From JAUQQI01 sp040289115 (GTDB lineage Bacteria > Chloroflexota > Dehalococcoidia > JAUQQI01): DNA of 31,649 bases. The translations under genes and the position numbers were made by a program. The stretch covers positions 1 through 31,649 of the forward strand of contig PSKS01000026.1 in NCBI GenBank assembly GCA_040289115.1, given 5' to 3'. Below the pieces are notes generated by a model. The model had not been told where the DNA came from, did not search any database, and saw only the letters and a list, made by a program, of their open reading frames with translations. Positions 8,571 through 15,918 of this stretch are shown here, one piece after another. How positions within the stretch are numbered: position 1 is the stretch's first letter; each line of letters begins with the position of its first letter.

Positions 8571-8643
8571 CGCCCTACCCGCAGTTTAACCGGCCGCCCC
8601 AGGGCCGGTCCAGGCTATACTTGAACCCGAAAGGAGGCGTCAC

Positions 8644-9138
8644 ATGCTGCTGGATTTAATCAAAACCCTCTACGCCTACAGCGCCTGGGCCAACAACCGG
8701 GTCCTCGAAACTGCCGCCAAGCTGGACCCCGACCGGTATTTTGCCAAGGTGGGCGGCAGCTTCGATTCGGTCCACGACACCCTGACCCACATCGTCGGAG
8801 CCCAGTGGCTCTGGCTGCGGCGGTGGCTTGGGGAATCGCCCCAGGCTATGTTAGGCCCGGCCGAGTTTGAGGGCATCGCTGACCTGCGCCGCCGCTGGGA
8901 GGAGGTGGAGGCGGAAACCCAAACCTACCTTGCCGGCCTCGATGAGACGGTCCTGGGGCGAGTCCTCCGCTACCGGGATACCCGGGGCCTCGAGCACGCC
9001 TTTCCCCTCTGGCAGACATTAATCCACCAGGTGAACCACGCCACCCAGCACCGGAGCGAGGCGGCGCTGATGCTCACCTGGCTGGGCCACTCCCCGGGCG
9101 AACTGGACCTCGTCCGCTACCTGGAGCAGCAGCCTTAA
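8644..9138 (+). CDS. DinB/DUF664-family four-helix protein
   Basis: 164 residues preceded by AAAGGAGG at ideal distance. The protein is a DinB-like four-helix bundle with the three metal-ligand histidines visible: THIVGAQWLWLRR near residue 49 and HQVNHATQHR near residue 127. The opening LYAYSAWANNRVLE is also characteristic. Family members bind a divalent metal; some are thiol transferases (mycothiol or bacillithiol linked) and many are of unknown function. The original dinB is damage-inducible, but no LexA-type site is seen here. A TATACT box 22 bases upstream of ATG may be its -10. The propeller gene follows 21 bases later, so they are probably co-transcribed. Confidence 0.92.
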   Translation: MLLDLIKTLYAYSAWANNRVLETAAKLDPDRYFAKVGGSFDSVHDTLTHIVGAQWLWLRRWLGESPQAMLGPAEFEGIADLRRRWEEVEAETQTYLAGLDETVLGRVLRYRDTRGLEHAFPLWQTLIHQVNHATQHRSEAALMLTWLGHSPGELDLVRYLEQQP

Positions 9139-9159
9139 CCTCCCGAGGACCCTAAAGCA

Positions 9160-10071
9160 ATGCCCAGGCTACTCGTCTGGGAGGAGGGTCGGTTTAGGTG
9201 GGTGCGGCTGCCCGGGGAGCACTCCGCCCGATGGGTTGCCTGGCGGCCGGATGGGGTCGAAGCCTTGCTCGTGGGCAACGGCGGGGCGGCCTTCCGGTGG
9301 CGGGCCGGCGTTTCTGAGCCGGTCCCGGCCCCCACGTCGGAGAACCTGCGGGGCGCGGCCTGGCACCCGGCGGGACGCTGGGCCCTGGTGGTAGGCAATG
9401 CCGGAACTATTTTGCGTTTCGAGGCCGGGGCCTGGGAGCGGGTCTTGTTTTTCTCGGCGGTGGCCCTCCGGCGGGTGGCCTGGTCCCCCGACGGCCGCTA
9501 CGCCCTGATAGTAGGCAACGATGGCCTCGCCCTCCGCTACGAGCAGGGCCAGATAAGGGCGGTCGGGTTCGCCTATCATCATCTCCGGTCCGTGGCCTTC
9601 CACCCTTCGGGCGAATTCGCCCTGGTCGCGGGTAACCGGGCCCTCTATCGCTATGAAGAGGGCGCCCCGGACCTGACTCCCCTATACCGGGAGGCTGAGG
9701 GGGACCTTATCGCCGTGGCGTTTCGGCCGGACGGGGCCGAGGCCATCGTTGCCGGCTTCAGGCCGGGCGGGGTGGAGGGGCGGGAAGGGGTGCTTTACCG
9801 GTGGACGCCGGGCGGCCTTTCCGAGGCGGCCGCGCCGGTGGCAGGCCAGGTGTGGGTCGGGGTGGCGTGGACGCCCGACGGGCGAGCGGCCTGGGTGGTA
9901 GGGAATCCGGGGCCGCGGCCCCTGCCGAGCCTGGTGGCCCGCTGGGAGGACGGCCGCCTCCGGGAAGTCTTCCGGCATCCCCGTTTCCGGTTCACCGGGG
10001 TCTTCCCAGACCCCGCCCACCGGACCATCATCTTCCCCGGCTCAAACGCATCCTTTTTCTGGACCGCTTAG
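9160..10071 (+). CDS. WD40/BNR-like beta-propeller protein, cytoplasmic
   Basis: 303 residues with no signal peptide. It consists of about six or seven tandem blades of 40-47 residues, each with a version of the phrase VAW-x-PDG-x-x-A-L-x-VGN-x-G followed by a basic strand and GxW (for example RWVAWRPDGVEALLVGNGG, GAAWHPAGRWALVVGNAG, RVAWSPDGRYALIVGNDG). The repeated VGN-x-G turn resembles the Ycf48/BNR type more than the GH-WD type. Such proteins act as assembly or interaction platforms; the partner is unknown. It is downstream of the DinB gene in the same direction and ends convergent with a small minus-strand gene. Confidence 0.85.
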   Translation: MPRLLVWEEGRFRWVRLPGEHSARWVAWRPDGVEALLVGNGGAAFRWRAGVSEPVPAPTSENLRGAAWHPAGRWALVVGNAGTILRFEAGAWERVLFFSAVALRRVAWSPDGRYALIVGNDGLALRYEQGQIRAVGFAYHHLRSVAFHPSGEFALVAGNRALYRYEEGAPDLTPLYREAEGDLIAVAFRPDGAEAIVAGFRPGGVEGREGVLYRWTPGGLSEAAAPVAGQVWVGVAWTPDGRAAWVVGNPGPRPLPSLVARWEDGRLREVFRHPRFRFTGVFPDPAHRTIIFPGSNASFFWTA

Positions 10072-10432
10072 CCAACACCAGCGGAAAAGGGAGTCCGCCA
10101 GGAAGCGTCCCCGGGATCAGCTTCGGGCCCGACCCGACGGGACCACCGGCGCCAGAGCGGCAATACCTACCCCCGACACGATGTCGATACCGAAAAGAAA
10201 CCATCGTCGCCATAAATGACCGCCGGGGCTCCGGTGGCAGCTGGGCCACCGCGGCCATCATATCCGCCATCCGCCTGACCCGGACCCCTTCGGGCAGCCG
10301 GGCCAGCGCGGCGGCCATTGCCTCCATAAGGCGGTGGCGTTCCGCTTCCGGCCTCGTGGCCAGGAGCCGGACAAAAACCCGGGTTACCGCCGCCCGGTGG
10401 TCGGCCTGGGCGTCCGTCAGGGCCTCATTCAT
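10028..10432 (-). CDS. Small helical protein, probably frameshifted near its end
   Basis: An open frame of 134 codons. The first 77 residues look real: charged amphipathic helices with two similar units (AERHRLMEAMAAALARLPEG and RRMADMMAAVAQLPPEP) and strongly GC-biased third codon positions. After the ATG at 10204-10202 this frame loses its codon bias, becomes very basic and overlaps the upstream gene by 44 bases. Skipping one base (10201) instead gives 27 codons with normal bias that encode a hydrophobic segment (FLFGIDIVSGVGIAALAPVV) and stop at 10117, clear of the neighbour. I therefore think the native product is about 104 residues with a C-terminal membrane helix, and that the sequence has a one-base insertion, real or technical. 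No Shine-Dalgarno sequence is seen. Function unknown. Confidence 0.45.
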   Translation of the reverse strand: MNEALTDAQADHRAAVTRVFVRLLATRPEAERHRLMEAMAAALARLPEGVRVRRMADMMAAVAQLPPEPRRSFMATMVSFRYRHRVGGRYCRSGAGGPVGSGPKLIPGTLPGGLPFPLVLAKRSRKRMRLSRGR

Positions 10433-10711
10433 CTGTGAGGGCAGCCCTTGGGCTCACGGCGGATCGGGGCGCAGGCTTTGCCGATGCCTATCTTTCCAGG
10501 TGGGCGGCGACACAGGGCAACGGGATGTTACTTTTGACCGTGATTTCCGCAAGCTTTCGGCCCAAGACTCGAACCGTGACCACCGACGGCCAGGGCTCAG
10601 CTGCCTTCTCCCGGCGGGAACATTAGGCCGGCGGCAGGGGGCCAGGTTTTCCAGCCCTCGGAGCCTAACCCGCGGGACTACCCCCAGCCCCGAAAAGGGA
10701 CTCCGAGCCTA
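10433..10711. other. Intergenic stretch upstream of the PAC2 gene
   Basis: No convincing gene. It contains an imperfect hairpin near 10435-10457 (GTGA, GCCC, loop, GGGC, TCAC) and a direct repeat CTC(G/C)GAGCCTA at 10657-10667 and 10701-10711. The repeat copies are 44 bases apart, about four helical turns, and the second abuts the -35 box of the PAC2 promoter, as activator sites often do. Confidence 0.4.
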
Positions 10712-10740
10712 TTGACAGGGGCGGGGCGGCGGGGGATAAT
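10712..10740 (+). promoter_or_regulatory. Strong promoter giving a nearly leaderless PAC2 mRNA
   Basis: TTGACA (10712-10717), a 17-base G-rich spacer, then GATAAT (10735-10740). The ATG is at 10750, only nine bases after the -10 box, so transcription starting the usual six or seven bases downstream leaves about three bases of leader and no room for a functional Shine-Dalgarno interaction. Confidence 0.8.
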
Positions 10741-10749
10741 GGACTGGGG

Positions 10750-11682
10750 ATGGCGGTTAACGAGTATTTCACCTTCTTTGAACCCCCCGAACTTCGGGAG
10801 TCGGTTCTGGTCGCGGCCTTCGCCGGCTGGCCGGATGCTGCCGAGGTGGCCACCACTGCCGCCCGATTCTTGGTCCGGCATTGGGCGGCCCGCCGGTTCG
10901 CCAGCATCGACCCGGAGCCCTTTTACGTCTTCACCCTGGTGCGGCCCATGGTCCGCCAGGTGGGACCCTACCAGCGAGAAGTCCACTGGCCAAGCAATGA
11001 GTTCTACGCCGCCCGAAACCCTATCCCGGGCCAGGACGCGGTCATCCTGGTCGGGGTTGAGCCCAACCTCCATTGGCGGGCCTTCGCCGAGGCGGTCCTC
11101 CACGTCGTCCGCACCTGTAACGTCCGCTTCGTCCTCACCCTTGGGGGACTGCTAGCTGACGTACCACACACCGGGCCCGTCCGTTTGACCGGAACGGCTA
11201 ATAGTTCCCAGGTGCTGGAACGCCTCGAATCGGTGGGGGTTCGCCCCTCCCGCTACGAGGGGCCGACGGGCATCCACTCCGTCCTCCACGAGGCCCTCAC
11301 CCGCAACCGGATTCCGGCCGCCAGCATCTGGGGCAATGTCCCCCACTACCTGGCAACGGCCGCAAACCCCAAGGTCGTCGTCGGCATCCTTTCGGCGGTA
11401 CGCCACTTTTTTGGGATCGACCTTGACCTGTGGGAGCTAGAGATTGCGGCCCAGCGGTTTATCCGGCAGGTGAATGAGGTCATCGCCCAGAACCCCGAGA
11501 TGGCCGCCTACGTCCGGGCCCTCGAAGAGAAGGAGGGAGTTACACCGCCCCAACCCGAAACTGCCGAACCTGAAGAGGCGCCGGGCGAGTTCCCCAGCAA
11601 GGAGGCCCTGCTTAAGGACCTGGAGGAGTTCCTAAGGGGCCTCCAGCAACGCCGCCGGGAGGACGAGTCCACCGAGCCCTAG
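10750..11682 (+). CDS. PAC2 family protein (proteasome-assembly-chaperone-like)
   Basis: 310 residues. The body matches the bacterial PAC2 family: LVAAFAGWPDAAEVATTAARF at the start, LTLGGLLADVPHTGPVRLTG in the middle, then EGPTGIHSVLHEA, IWGNVPHYLATAANPK and the helical end DLDLWELEIAAQRFIRQV. After about residue 255 a Pro/Glu-rich charged tail follows. Related proteins chaperone proteasome assembly in archaea and eukaryotes; bacterial members occur in Actinobacteria and Chloroflexota and their function is open. No proteasome gene is in this window. The TAG stop abuts the TAG stop of tctA on the other strand with no base between. Confidence 0.9.
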   Translation: MAVNEYFTFFEPPELRESVLVAAFAGWPDAAEVATTAARFLVRHWAARRFASIDPEPFYVFTLVRPMVRQVGPYQREVHWPSNEFYAARNPIPGQDAVILVGVEPNLHWRAFAEAVLHVVRTCNVRFVLTLGGLLADVPHTGPVRLTGTANSSQVLERLESVGVRPSRYEGPTGIHSVLHEALTRNRIPAASIWGNVPHYLATAANPKVVVGILSAVRHFFGIDLDLWELEIAAQRFIRQVNEVIAQNPEMAAYVRALEEKEGVTPPQPETAEPEEAPGEFPSKEALLKDLEEFLRGLQQRRREDESTEP

Positions 11683-13200
11683 CTACGCCTCCTGAACCTG
11701 TGCCCGCCGGCGGGTGAGCACCGCCCGAATAAGGGGTAGCAGGAAGAGCAGGATGGCTACCCCCATCAGCGGTCCCGAAATCGGTCGGCTAAAAAGGATG
11801 GCCGGGGAACCGTGGCCCATTATCAGCGTCTGCCGGAAGGCCGATTCGGTGGGGTCCCCCAAAACCAGGGCGACAATCAGGGGTGCCGCCGGATACTTCA
11901 GCTTGCGCAGGATGTAGCCCACCAGGCCGAAAATCAGGACTACCCACACGTCAAAGAGGGAGTTGTTTATTGCATACGCCCCCAGGATGCTTATCATCAC
12001 GATGAAGGGCGTCAGCAGGGCGTAAGGGACCCGCATGATGGCCGCCAGGAGGGGCGTGGCCAGGATGCATAAAGCGAATCCGATCAGGTGACCCACGTAC
12101 AGGCTGCCCACCAGGCCCCAGACGAAATCGGGCCGCTCCTGGAAGAGCTTGGGCCCGGGGATCAGGCCCCACATAAAGAGGCCGGCCATGATCACGGCGG
12201 CCGTAGGCGAACCCGGAACCCCCAGGGTCACCATCGGCAGCAGCGAGCCGATGCCGGCGGCGTCGGCGGCCGCCTGGGGGGCCATCACCCCCTCAATGGC
12301 CCCCTTACCGAACCGCTCGGGATTGCGGGAATACTGACGGGCCAAGCCGTAACCCATAAAGGAGGCCGGGGTCGCCCCGGTGCCCGGCATCACCCCGACC
12401 CAGAAGCCCATGAGGGTAGCCGCAATAAGGAGCCAGAGCCGCCTGCCAACCTCCCGGACGGCCGCCACCAGGTCGTACCAGCCGAGGCGAGCCTTTATCT
12501 CTTCGACCTTTTCCCGGGCCTGCTCCTCGGCCGAAACCAGCAGTTCGGCAATGCCGAACAGGCCGATGGTCACCGGGACGAAGTTAAACCCGGTCAGGAG
12601 GGTGATGGTCCCGAAGGTGAGGCGCGGCTGGCCGGTCACCAGGTCGAGGCCCACCGCCCCGAGCAGAAAACCGGCCGTAATCATGATGAGGGTCTTCAGG
12701 GGTGAGGACCCTTCCCCGATTCCCACGAAGGTGGCAAAGGCCATCAGCATGATGGCGAAGATCTCGGGCGGCCCGAACCCGAGGGCAAATTCCGCCAGGG
12801 GAACCGCAAAGAAAGTAAAGAGCACGTTGGAAACGAACGCCGCAAAGAGGGATGAGACGAACGCGGTGGTTAAGGCCAACCCGGCCCGGCCGGCCCTGGC
12901 CAGGGGGTGGCCGTCGAAGACCAGGACCGCCGACCAGGGCTCCCCCGGAATGTTGAACAAAATCGAAGTGATTACCCCGCCGTAGAGGGCCCCCCAATAA
13001 AGGCCAGCCAGCATCATGATGGCGGCATTCGGGTGGATGAAGAGGGTTAGGGGCAAAAGGATCGCCACGCCGCTGGTCCCCCCAAGGCCGGGCAAGACCC
13101 CGATCACCAACCCGAGGACGACCCCAATAAAAAGAAAGGTTAGGTTGTATGGTTGGAAAACTTGACTAAAACCCAGGGTCAGGCCACTTATCGGGTCCAT
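11683..13200 (-). CDS. tctA: Tripartite tricarboxylate transporter large membrane subunit TctA
   Basis: 505 residues, the usual length for TctA, with about eleven or twelve hydrophobic helices. Family motifs include GVLPGLGGTSGVAILLPLT near residue 36, the related second copy GVMPGTGATPASFMGYGLAR near residue 268, and LGVPGSPTAAVIMAGL. It forms the ion-coupled channel that imports a carboxylate captured by the TctC-type lipoprotein. An AAGGAG site precedes the ATG and 15 bases separate it from tctB. Last gene of the three-gene operon. Citrate and tricarballylate are classic substrates, but TTT systems also carry other carboxylates, so the ligand is open. Confidence 0.96.
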   Translation of the reverse strand: MDPISGLTLGFSQVFQPYNLTFLFIGVVLGLVIGVLPGLGGTSGVAILLPLTLFIHPNAAIMMLAGLYWGALYGGVITSILFNIPGEPWSAVLVFDGHPLARAGRAGLALTTAFVSSLFAAFVSNVLFTFFAVPLAEFALGFGPPEIFAIMLMAFATFVGIGEGSSPLKTLIMITAGFLLGAVGLDLVTGQPRLTFGTITLLTGFNFVPVTIGLFGIAELLVSAEEQAREKVEEIKARLGWYDLVAAVREVGRRLWLLIAATLMGFWVGVMPGTGATPASFMGYGLARQYSRNPERFGKGAIEGVMAPQAAADAAGIGSLLPMVTLGVPGSPTAAVIMAGLFMWGLIPGPKLFQERPDFVWGLVGSLYVGHLIGFALCILATPLLAAIMRVPYALLTPFIVMISILGAYAINNSLFDVWVVLIFGLVGYILRKLKYPAAPLIVALVLGDPTESAFRQTLIMGHGSPAILFSRPISGPLMGVAILLFLLPLIRAVLTRRRAQVQEA

Positions 13201-13215
13201 TGCCGGCTCCTTGGC

Positions 13216-13698
13216 TCAGAATGGCAGCAGATAGCCGTAGAGAAGGCTCTTGGGTAGCAAGACCTTGAAGCCCTGCTCGAAAGCGTAAAAGGCAATCACC
13301 GCCACCGCGATGGCTAGGAGGAAAACCAAATACCAGCGCATCCGGCCATACCAGGTGGCAAAGAGCCCCATGTAGAGGGCCATCACCACGTAGAACCCCA
13401 GGTACGGCAGCAGAAGTACCGCAACCATCATCGGGACGGCTACCTTGATTACCTCAACCAACTCGGACTTCCCGGCAAAGGGAGAACCTGCGGGGCCGTC
13501 CTTTGCGGCCTGGGCGCAGACCAGAAGCCCGGACGAGCCCATCACCAGGGCCGAAATGAGGGGGAAAAGGCCCGGCTGCGGCCCGGCGTTCCCCCAGCCG
13601 GCCCCCAACAGGAGCGACTCCCGGATAAGCACCAGCGCCACCCCCACGAAAGCCGCCCCCACCAGAAGCTCCAGATGTCGGCTAGTCAACAGTCGCAT
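13216..13698 (-). CDS. tctB: Tripartite tricarboxylate transporter small membrane subunit TctB
   Basis: 160 residues with four predicted hydrophobic helices (ELLVGAAFVGVALVLI, LFPLISALVMGSSGLLV, VAVPMMVAVLLLPYLGFYVVMALYM, YLVFLLAIAVAVIAFYAF segments). The phrase GPQPGLFPLI near residue 38 and the FEQGFKVLLPKSLLYGYLL end are typical of TctB. It partners TctA in the membrane. The start lies one base after the stop of tctC, so translation is likely coupled. Confidence 0.94.
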   Translation of the reverse strand: MRLLTSRHLELLVGAAFVGVALVLIRESLLLGAGWGNAGPQPGLFPLISALVMGSSGLLVCAQAAKDGPAGSPFAGKSELVEVIKVAVPMMVAVLLLPYLGFYVVMALYMGLFATWYGRMRWYLVFLLAIAVAVIAFYAFEQGFKVLLPKSLLYGYLLPF

Positions 13699-13699
13699 A

Positions 13700-14722
13700 T
13701 CAGATCCACCCGGCTTGGGTCATGATCTCCCGGTGAAGCTTCTCGAAGTCGTCCAGGAACTTCCGGAAGTCGTCACCCGTCAGGAACTTGGGTTCCAGGG
13801 CATTCTGCTTGACGAAATCCTGCCAGTCCTGGGTTTCGTATACCTGCTTCATCAGGTTGATGTGCCAGGCCTGGTGCTCCCGGCCGAGTTCAGGGGCCCC
13901 GACGATGGCCCGCATGTTGACATAGCTGATGGGCAGGCCCAGCTCCTTGGCGGTGGGCAGGTCTTTATAGGCTGGGGTGCGCTCGTCCAGGAAGGCCGCC
14001 AGGGGCCGGGTCCGCTCCGGGTAGAACTGCACGCACTCGCTCGGGTTGTTAACGGTCGCCTCCACCTGCTTGCCGGCCAGGGCGGTGCACACCTCGCCGC
14101 CCCCCCGGAAGGGCACGTAATTAAAGGGTTTGGTGTTGGCCCGAAGCTCGATGATCTTAAAGAGGATTTCGTCCTCCTGCTTGGAACCGGTACCGCCCAC
14201 GGTGATGGACCGCTGGCGGGCCTCCCGTAGAAAATCGTCCAGGCTTTTAATGTTCGAATCCGACCAGACCCACAGGAAGAAGGGGTCAAGGGCCAACAGG
14301 GCGATGGGGGTAAAACTGCGGGTCGTAAAGGGCAGCTTCTGGAGCATTGGGGTGGTGATGAAGCTATTAAGGGTAATCATGATGACGTGGGGGTCGGCCC
14401 GCTTTGAGGCCACGTACTGCATGGCCTCAGCCCCGGCTCCACCCGCCTTATTGACGGGGACGAAAGGCTGGGGCGAAAGCTTGTGCTTTTCGATGATGCC
14501 GATGATGAAGCGGGCGTAGATATCCGAGCCGCCCCCTGGGCTGGTGGAAATGACGAATTCCACGGGGCGGGTGGGTGGTTGGGGTGTTACCTGACCCGTC
14601 TGGGCCGCCTGCGGTTGGGGGGCCGGGGCGGGGGAGCCTGTGGGAGCGCAGGCCCCAAGGCTCGCCGAGGCAAAGGCGGCTAGGCTGCAACCGAGAAACT
14701 GCCGCCGAGAGACTATCACCAT
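13700..14722 (-). CDS. tctC: TctC/Bug-family substrate-binding lipoprotein
   Basis: 340 residues with a twin-arginine signal (SRRQFLG) leading to a lipobox ending in GAC, then a Pro/Gln-rich linker. The mature part begins RPVEFVISTSPGGGSDIYAR, the Bug-family strand and glycine loop that grips a carboxylate. It continues with FVPVNKAGGAGAEAMQYVA and VGGTGSKQEDEI. It captures an organic acid outside the membrane and hands it to TctB-TctA. AAAGGAGG precedes the ATG at good spacing. It is the first gene of the operon, with a predicted leader of about 170 bases. Confidence 0.95.
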   Translation of the reverse strand: MVIVSRRQFLGCSLAAFASASLGACAPTGSPAPAPQPQAAQTGQVTPQPPTRPVEFVISTSPGGGSDIYARFIIGIIEKHKLSPQPFVPVNKAGGAGAEAMQYVASKRADPHVIMITLNSFITTPMLQKLPFTTRSFTPIALLALDPFFLWVWSDSNIKSLDDFLREARQRSITVGGTGSKQEDEILFKIIELRANTKPFNYVPFRGGGEVCTALAGKQVEATVNNPSECVQFYPERTRPLAAFLDERTPAYKDLPTAKELGLPISYVNMRAIVGAPELGREHQAWHINLMKQVYETQDWQDFVKQNALEPKFLTGDDFRKFLDDFEKLHREIMTQAGWI

Positions 14723-14756
14723 GCCTTTTCCTCCTTTCTCCAGCGTATTTAGTTGT

Positions 14757-14771
14757 CCGTCTATCAGACGG
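14757..14771. promoter_or_regulatory. Palindromic operator candidate upstream of tctC
   Basis: CCGTCT-ATC-AGACGG, six perfect bases each arm around three. The half-site CCGTCTA recurs at 14894-14900, at the predicted start of transcription of the operon, 137 bases away. A weaker second promoter (CTGACC, 18 bases, TAAATA; 14775-14746 on the minus strand) would have this palindrome in its spacer. This looks like a regulator site for the transporter operon; the regulator is not in the window. Confidence 0.45.
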
Positions 14772-14900
14772 TCAGACCAGCTCCCCCGAAATTAAAAACC
14801 GGCCACGGTCAATGCAACTTGCCGTCCTTCTGCGCCGCGCAAATCCTGGAACGACAACGCGCCGGAATCGCCACCCCTTGGTTATCACCACTACCGTCTA

Positions 14901-14929
14901 ATTATACGTGGGCGAAGGGCCCAAGTCAA
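14901..14929 (-). promoter_or_regulatory. Main promoter of the tct operon
   Basis: Minus-strand TTGACT (14929-14924), 17-base spacer, TATAAT (14906-14901). The spacer itself contains a palindrome TGGGC/GCCCA (14909-14923). Start of transcription is expected near 14894, giving a leader of about 170 bases before tctC, long enough to hold regulation, though no known riboswitch is recognised. Confidence 0.65.
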
Positions 14930-15167
14930 GGCCGGCCGGACAACCGACCCTGTGAATCCACGGCCAGGCAGCCTGACCGCCTGACCAGCGTCTGGCCATG
15001 AAAGCCCGAAACTCCGGGGGCTCACCGGGCCTATCGACTAACGCCGAGTTCGAGAAATTTGCCATCCGACCGGCCAAAGGCCCTTTAAAGGTCTTATTCA
15101 CGACCCTCAAAAGACCCGAGCAGGGCCCGACCTACCCACCCTTAAGGCCCAGCCGTTTAATTGCTTC
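14930..15167. other. Intergenic stretch between divergent tct and thioredoxin-like promoters
   Basis: About 240 bases between the two divergent promoters. Short open frames exist, but none has codon bias, a ribosome-binding site or a recognisable product. No terminator or repeat is seen. Confidence 0.4.
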
Positions 15168-15196
15168 TTGCAATAATCACAATGTTGTGATATAAA
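15168..15196 (+). promoter_or_regulatory. Promoter with a perfect palindromic operator in its spacer
   Basis: TTGCAA (15168-15173), 17 bases, TATAAA (15191-15196). The spacer is almost exactly filled by a palindrome ATCACAA-TG-TTGTGAT at 15176-15191 (seven perfect bases each arm). A dimeric repressor bound there would block RNA polymerase. A TAGGAGGG site and ATG follow at 15217. The 17-base spacing argues against the MerR type of activator, which uses 19-20 base spacers. Confidence 0.7.
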
Positions 15197-15216
15197 TCCC
15201 GGGTAGGAGGGCCGTC

Positions 15217-15310
15217 ATGAAAACCAAGGGCCGCAAGTCCGGCTGTCCCGTCGGCCCCATCGTTTTCGGTCTGGCTCTTTTGCTTATGCTCAGGCCGCTT
15301 TGTCCTTTCG
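15217..15310 (+). pseudogene. Signal-peptide part of the thioredoxin-like gene, out of frame with the rest
   Basis: ATG at 15217 has an ideal TAGGAGGG site six bases upstream and opens a basic N-terminus followed by the hydrophobic stretch PIVFGLALLLML, a membrane anchor or signal peptide. From about 15285-15310 this frame turns into out-of-frame sequence, while the frame one base further on carries RFVLSEYRGRVVVVYF, the start of a thioredoxin fold. Joining the two needs a +1 shift. The runs CTTTTG (15277-15282) and CCTTTCG (15304-15310) are possible places for a base-count error. Confidence 0.6.
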
Positions 15311-15328
15311 GAGTACCGGGGTCGGGTC

Positions 15329-15739
15329 GTGGTAGTTTATTTTATGGCCGGCTGGTGTCTTACCTGCATCTTCGAGGCCCGGGCGTTGGCCAGGCTTTAC
15401 CAGGAATACCGGGACCGGGGCCTGGAAGTCCTGGCCGTGGACGTCGACCCGTCCGAAACGGAGGCCGATGTGAAGGCCTTTCGGGCGCGGGGCGTGCCCG
15501 ACGCCGCCTACGCCTGGGCCCTGGACCCCGGCGGGCTGCTGAGCCGGACCTTTAAGGTGTGGGCACTGGATACCACGGTGGTGGTTGGACCCGACGGCCG
15601 CATCGTTTACCGGGACGAGGTGGGAACCCCCTACGAGACCCTTAAGGAGGTTGTCGACCGATTATGGAAATGGGGCCAGCAGTGGACTTTTGGGAGCGGG
15701 CGACCCAGTTCCTGGTCGGCCACTGGCTGGAAATTGTGA
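15329..15739 (+). CDS. Thioredoxin-like (TlpA/CcdA-partner type) domain, 5' end frameshifted
   Basis: The GTG at 15329 is the first start codon in this frame, but it falls inside the first beta strand of the domain, so the true start is the signal peptide in the other frame at 15217. The domain has a CxxC site in YFMAGWCLTCIFEAR, followed by LEVLAVDVDPSE, ALDPGGLLSRTFKVWALDTTVVVGPDGRIVYRD and LKEVVDRLWK, which completes the fold. The CLTC motif and membrane targeting suggest an extracytoplasmic thiol oxidoreductase. Residues after about 115 (TFGSGRPSSWS) look non-native and overlap the next gene for 76 bases, hinting that the 3' end may also be disturbed. Confidence 0.7.
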   Translation: MVVYFMAGWCLTCIFEARALARLYQEYRDRGLEVLAVDVDPSETEADVKAFRARGVPDAAYAWALDPGGLLSRTFKVWALDTTVVVGPDGRIVYRDEVGTPYETLKEVVDRLWKWGQQWTFGSGRPSSWSATGWKL

Positions 15740-15897
15740 TTCTAGGAGGGCTGGCCGTCCTGCTGCAGGTTACCGACCTGGGCAACCAAGTGTTGGCCGG
15801 GACGGTCGGGGCGGCCCCGGAGCCAGTGGTGACCTTCGCCAGGATGTGCGGGCAGCTGCTGCGGGCCGCCACGCCGGGTCAGCCGCCCGGCCCGTAA
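15664..15897 (+). CDS. Small single-pass membrane protein overlapping the thioredoxin-like gene
   Basis: 77 residues starting inside the end of the thioredoxin-like frame. The sequence ATQFLVGHWLEIVILGGLAVLLQV is a convincing amphipathic segment plus transmembrane helix, and its codon bias is better than that of the overlapping frame. No Shine-Dalgarno sequence is seen. It is either a coupled small membrane protein or the membrane tail of the thioredoxin-like protein separated by a second frameshift. No homologue is recognised. Confidence 0.45.
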   Translation: MEMGPAVDFWERATQFLVGHWLEIVILGGLAVLLQVTDLGNQVLAGTVGAAPEPVVTFARMCGQLLRAATPGQPPGP

Positions 15898-15918
15898 ACG
15901 ACTACCCCTTAAGTAAGT

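Noticed and set aside
14998..15195. Open frame of 65 codons between the tct and thioredoxin-like promoters
   Set aside because: No ribosome-binding site, poor codon bias, runs through the promoter and operator of the next gene, no similarity recognised.
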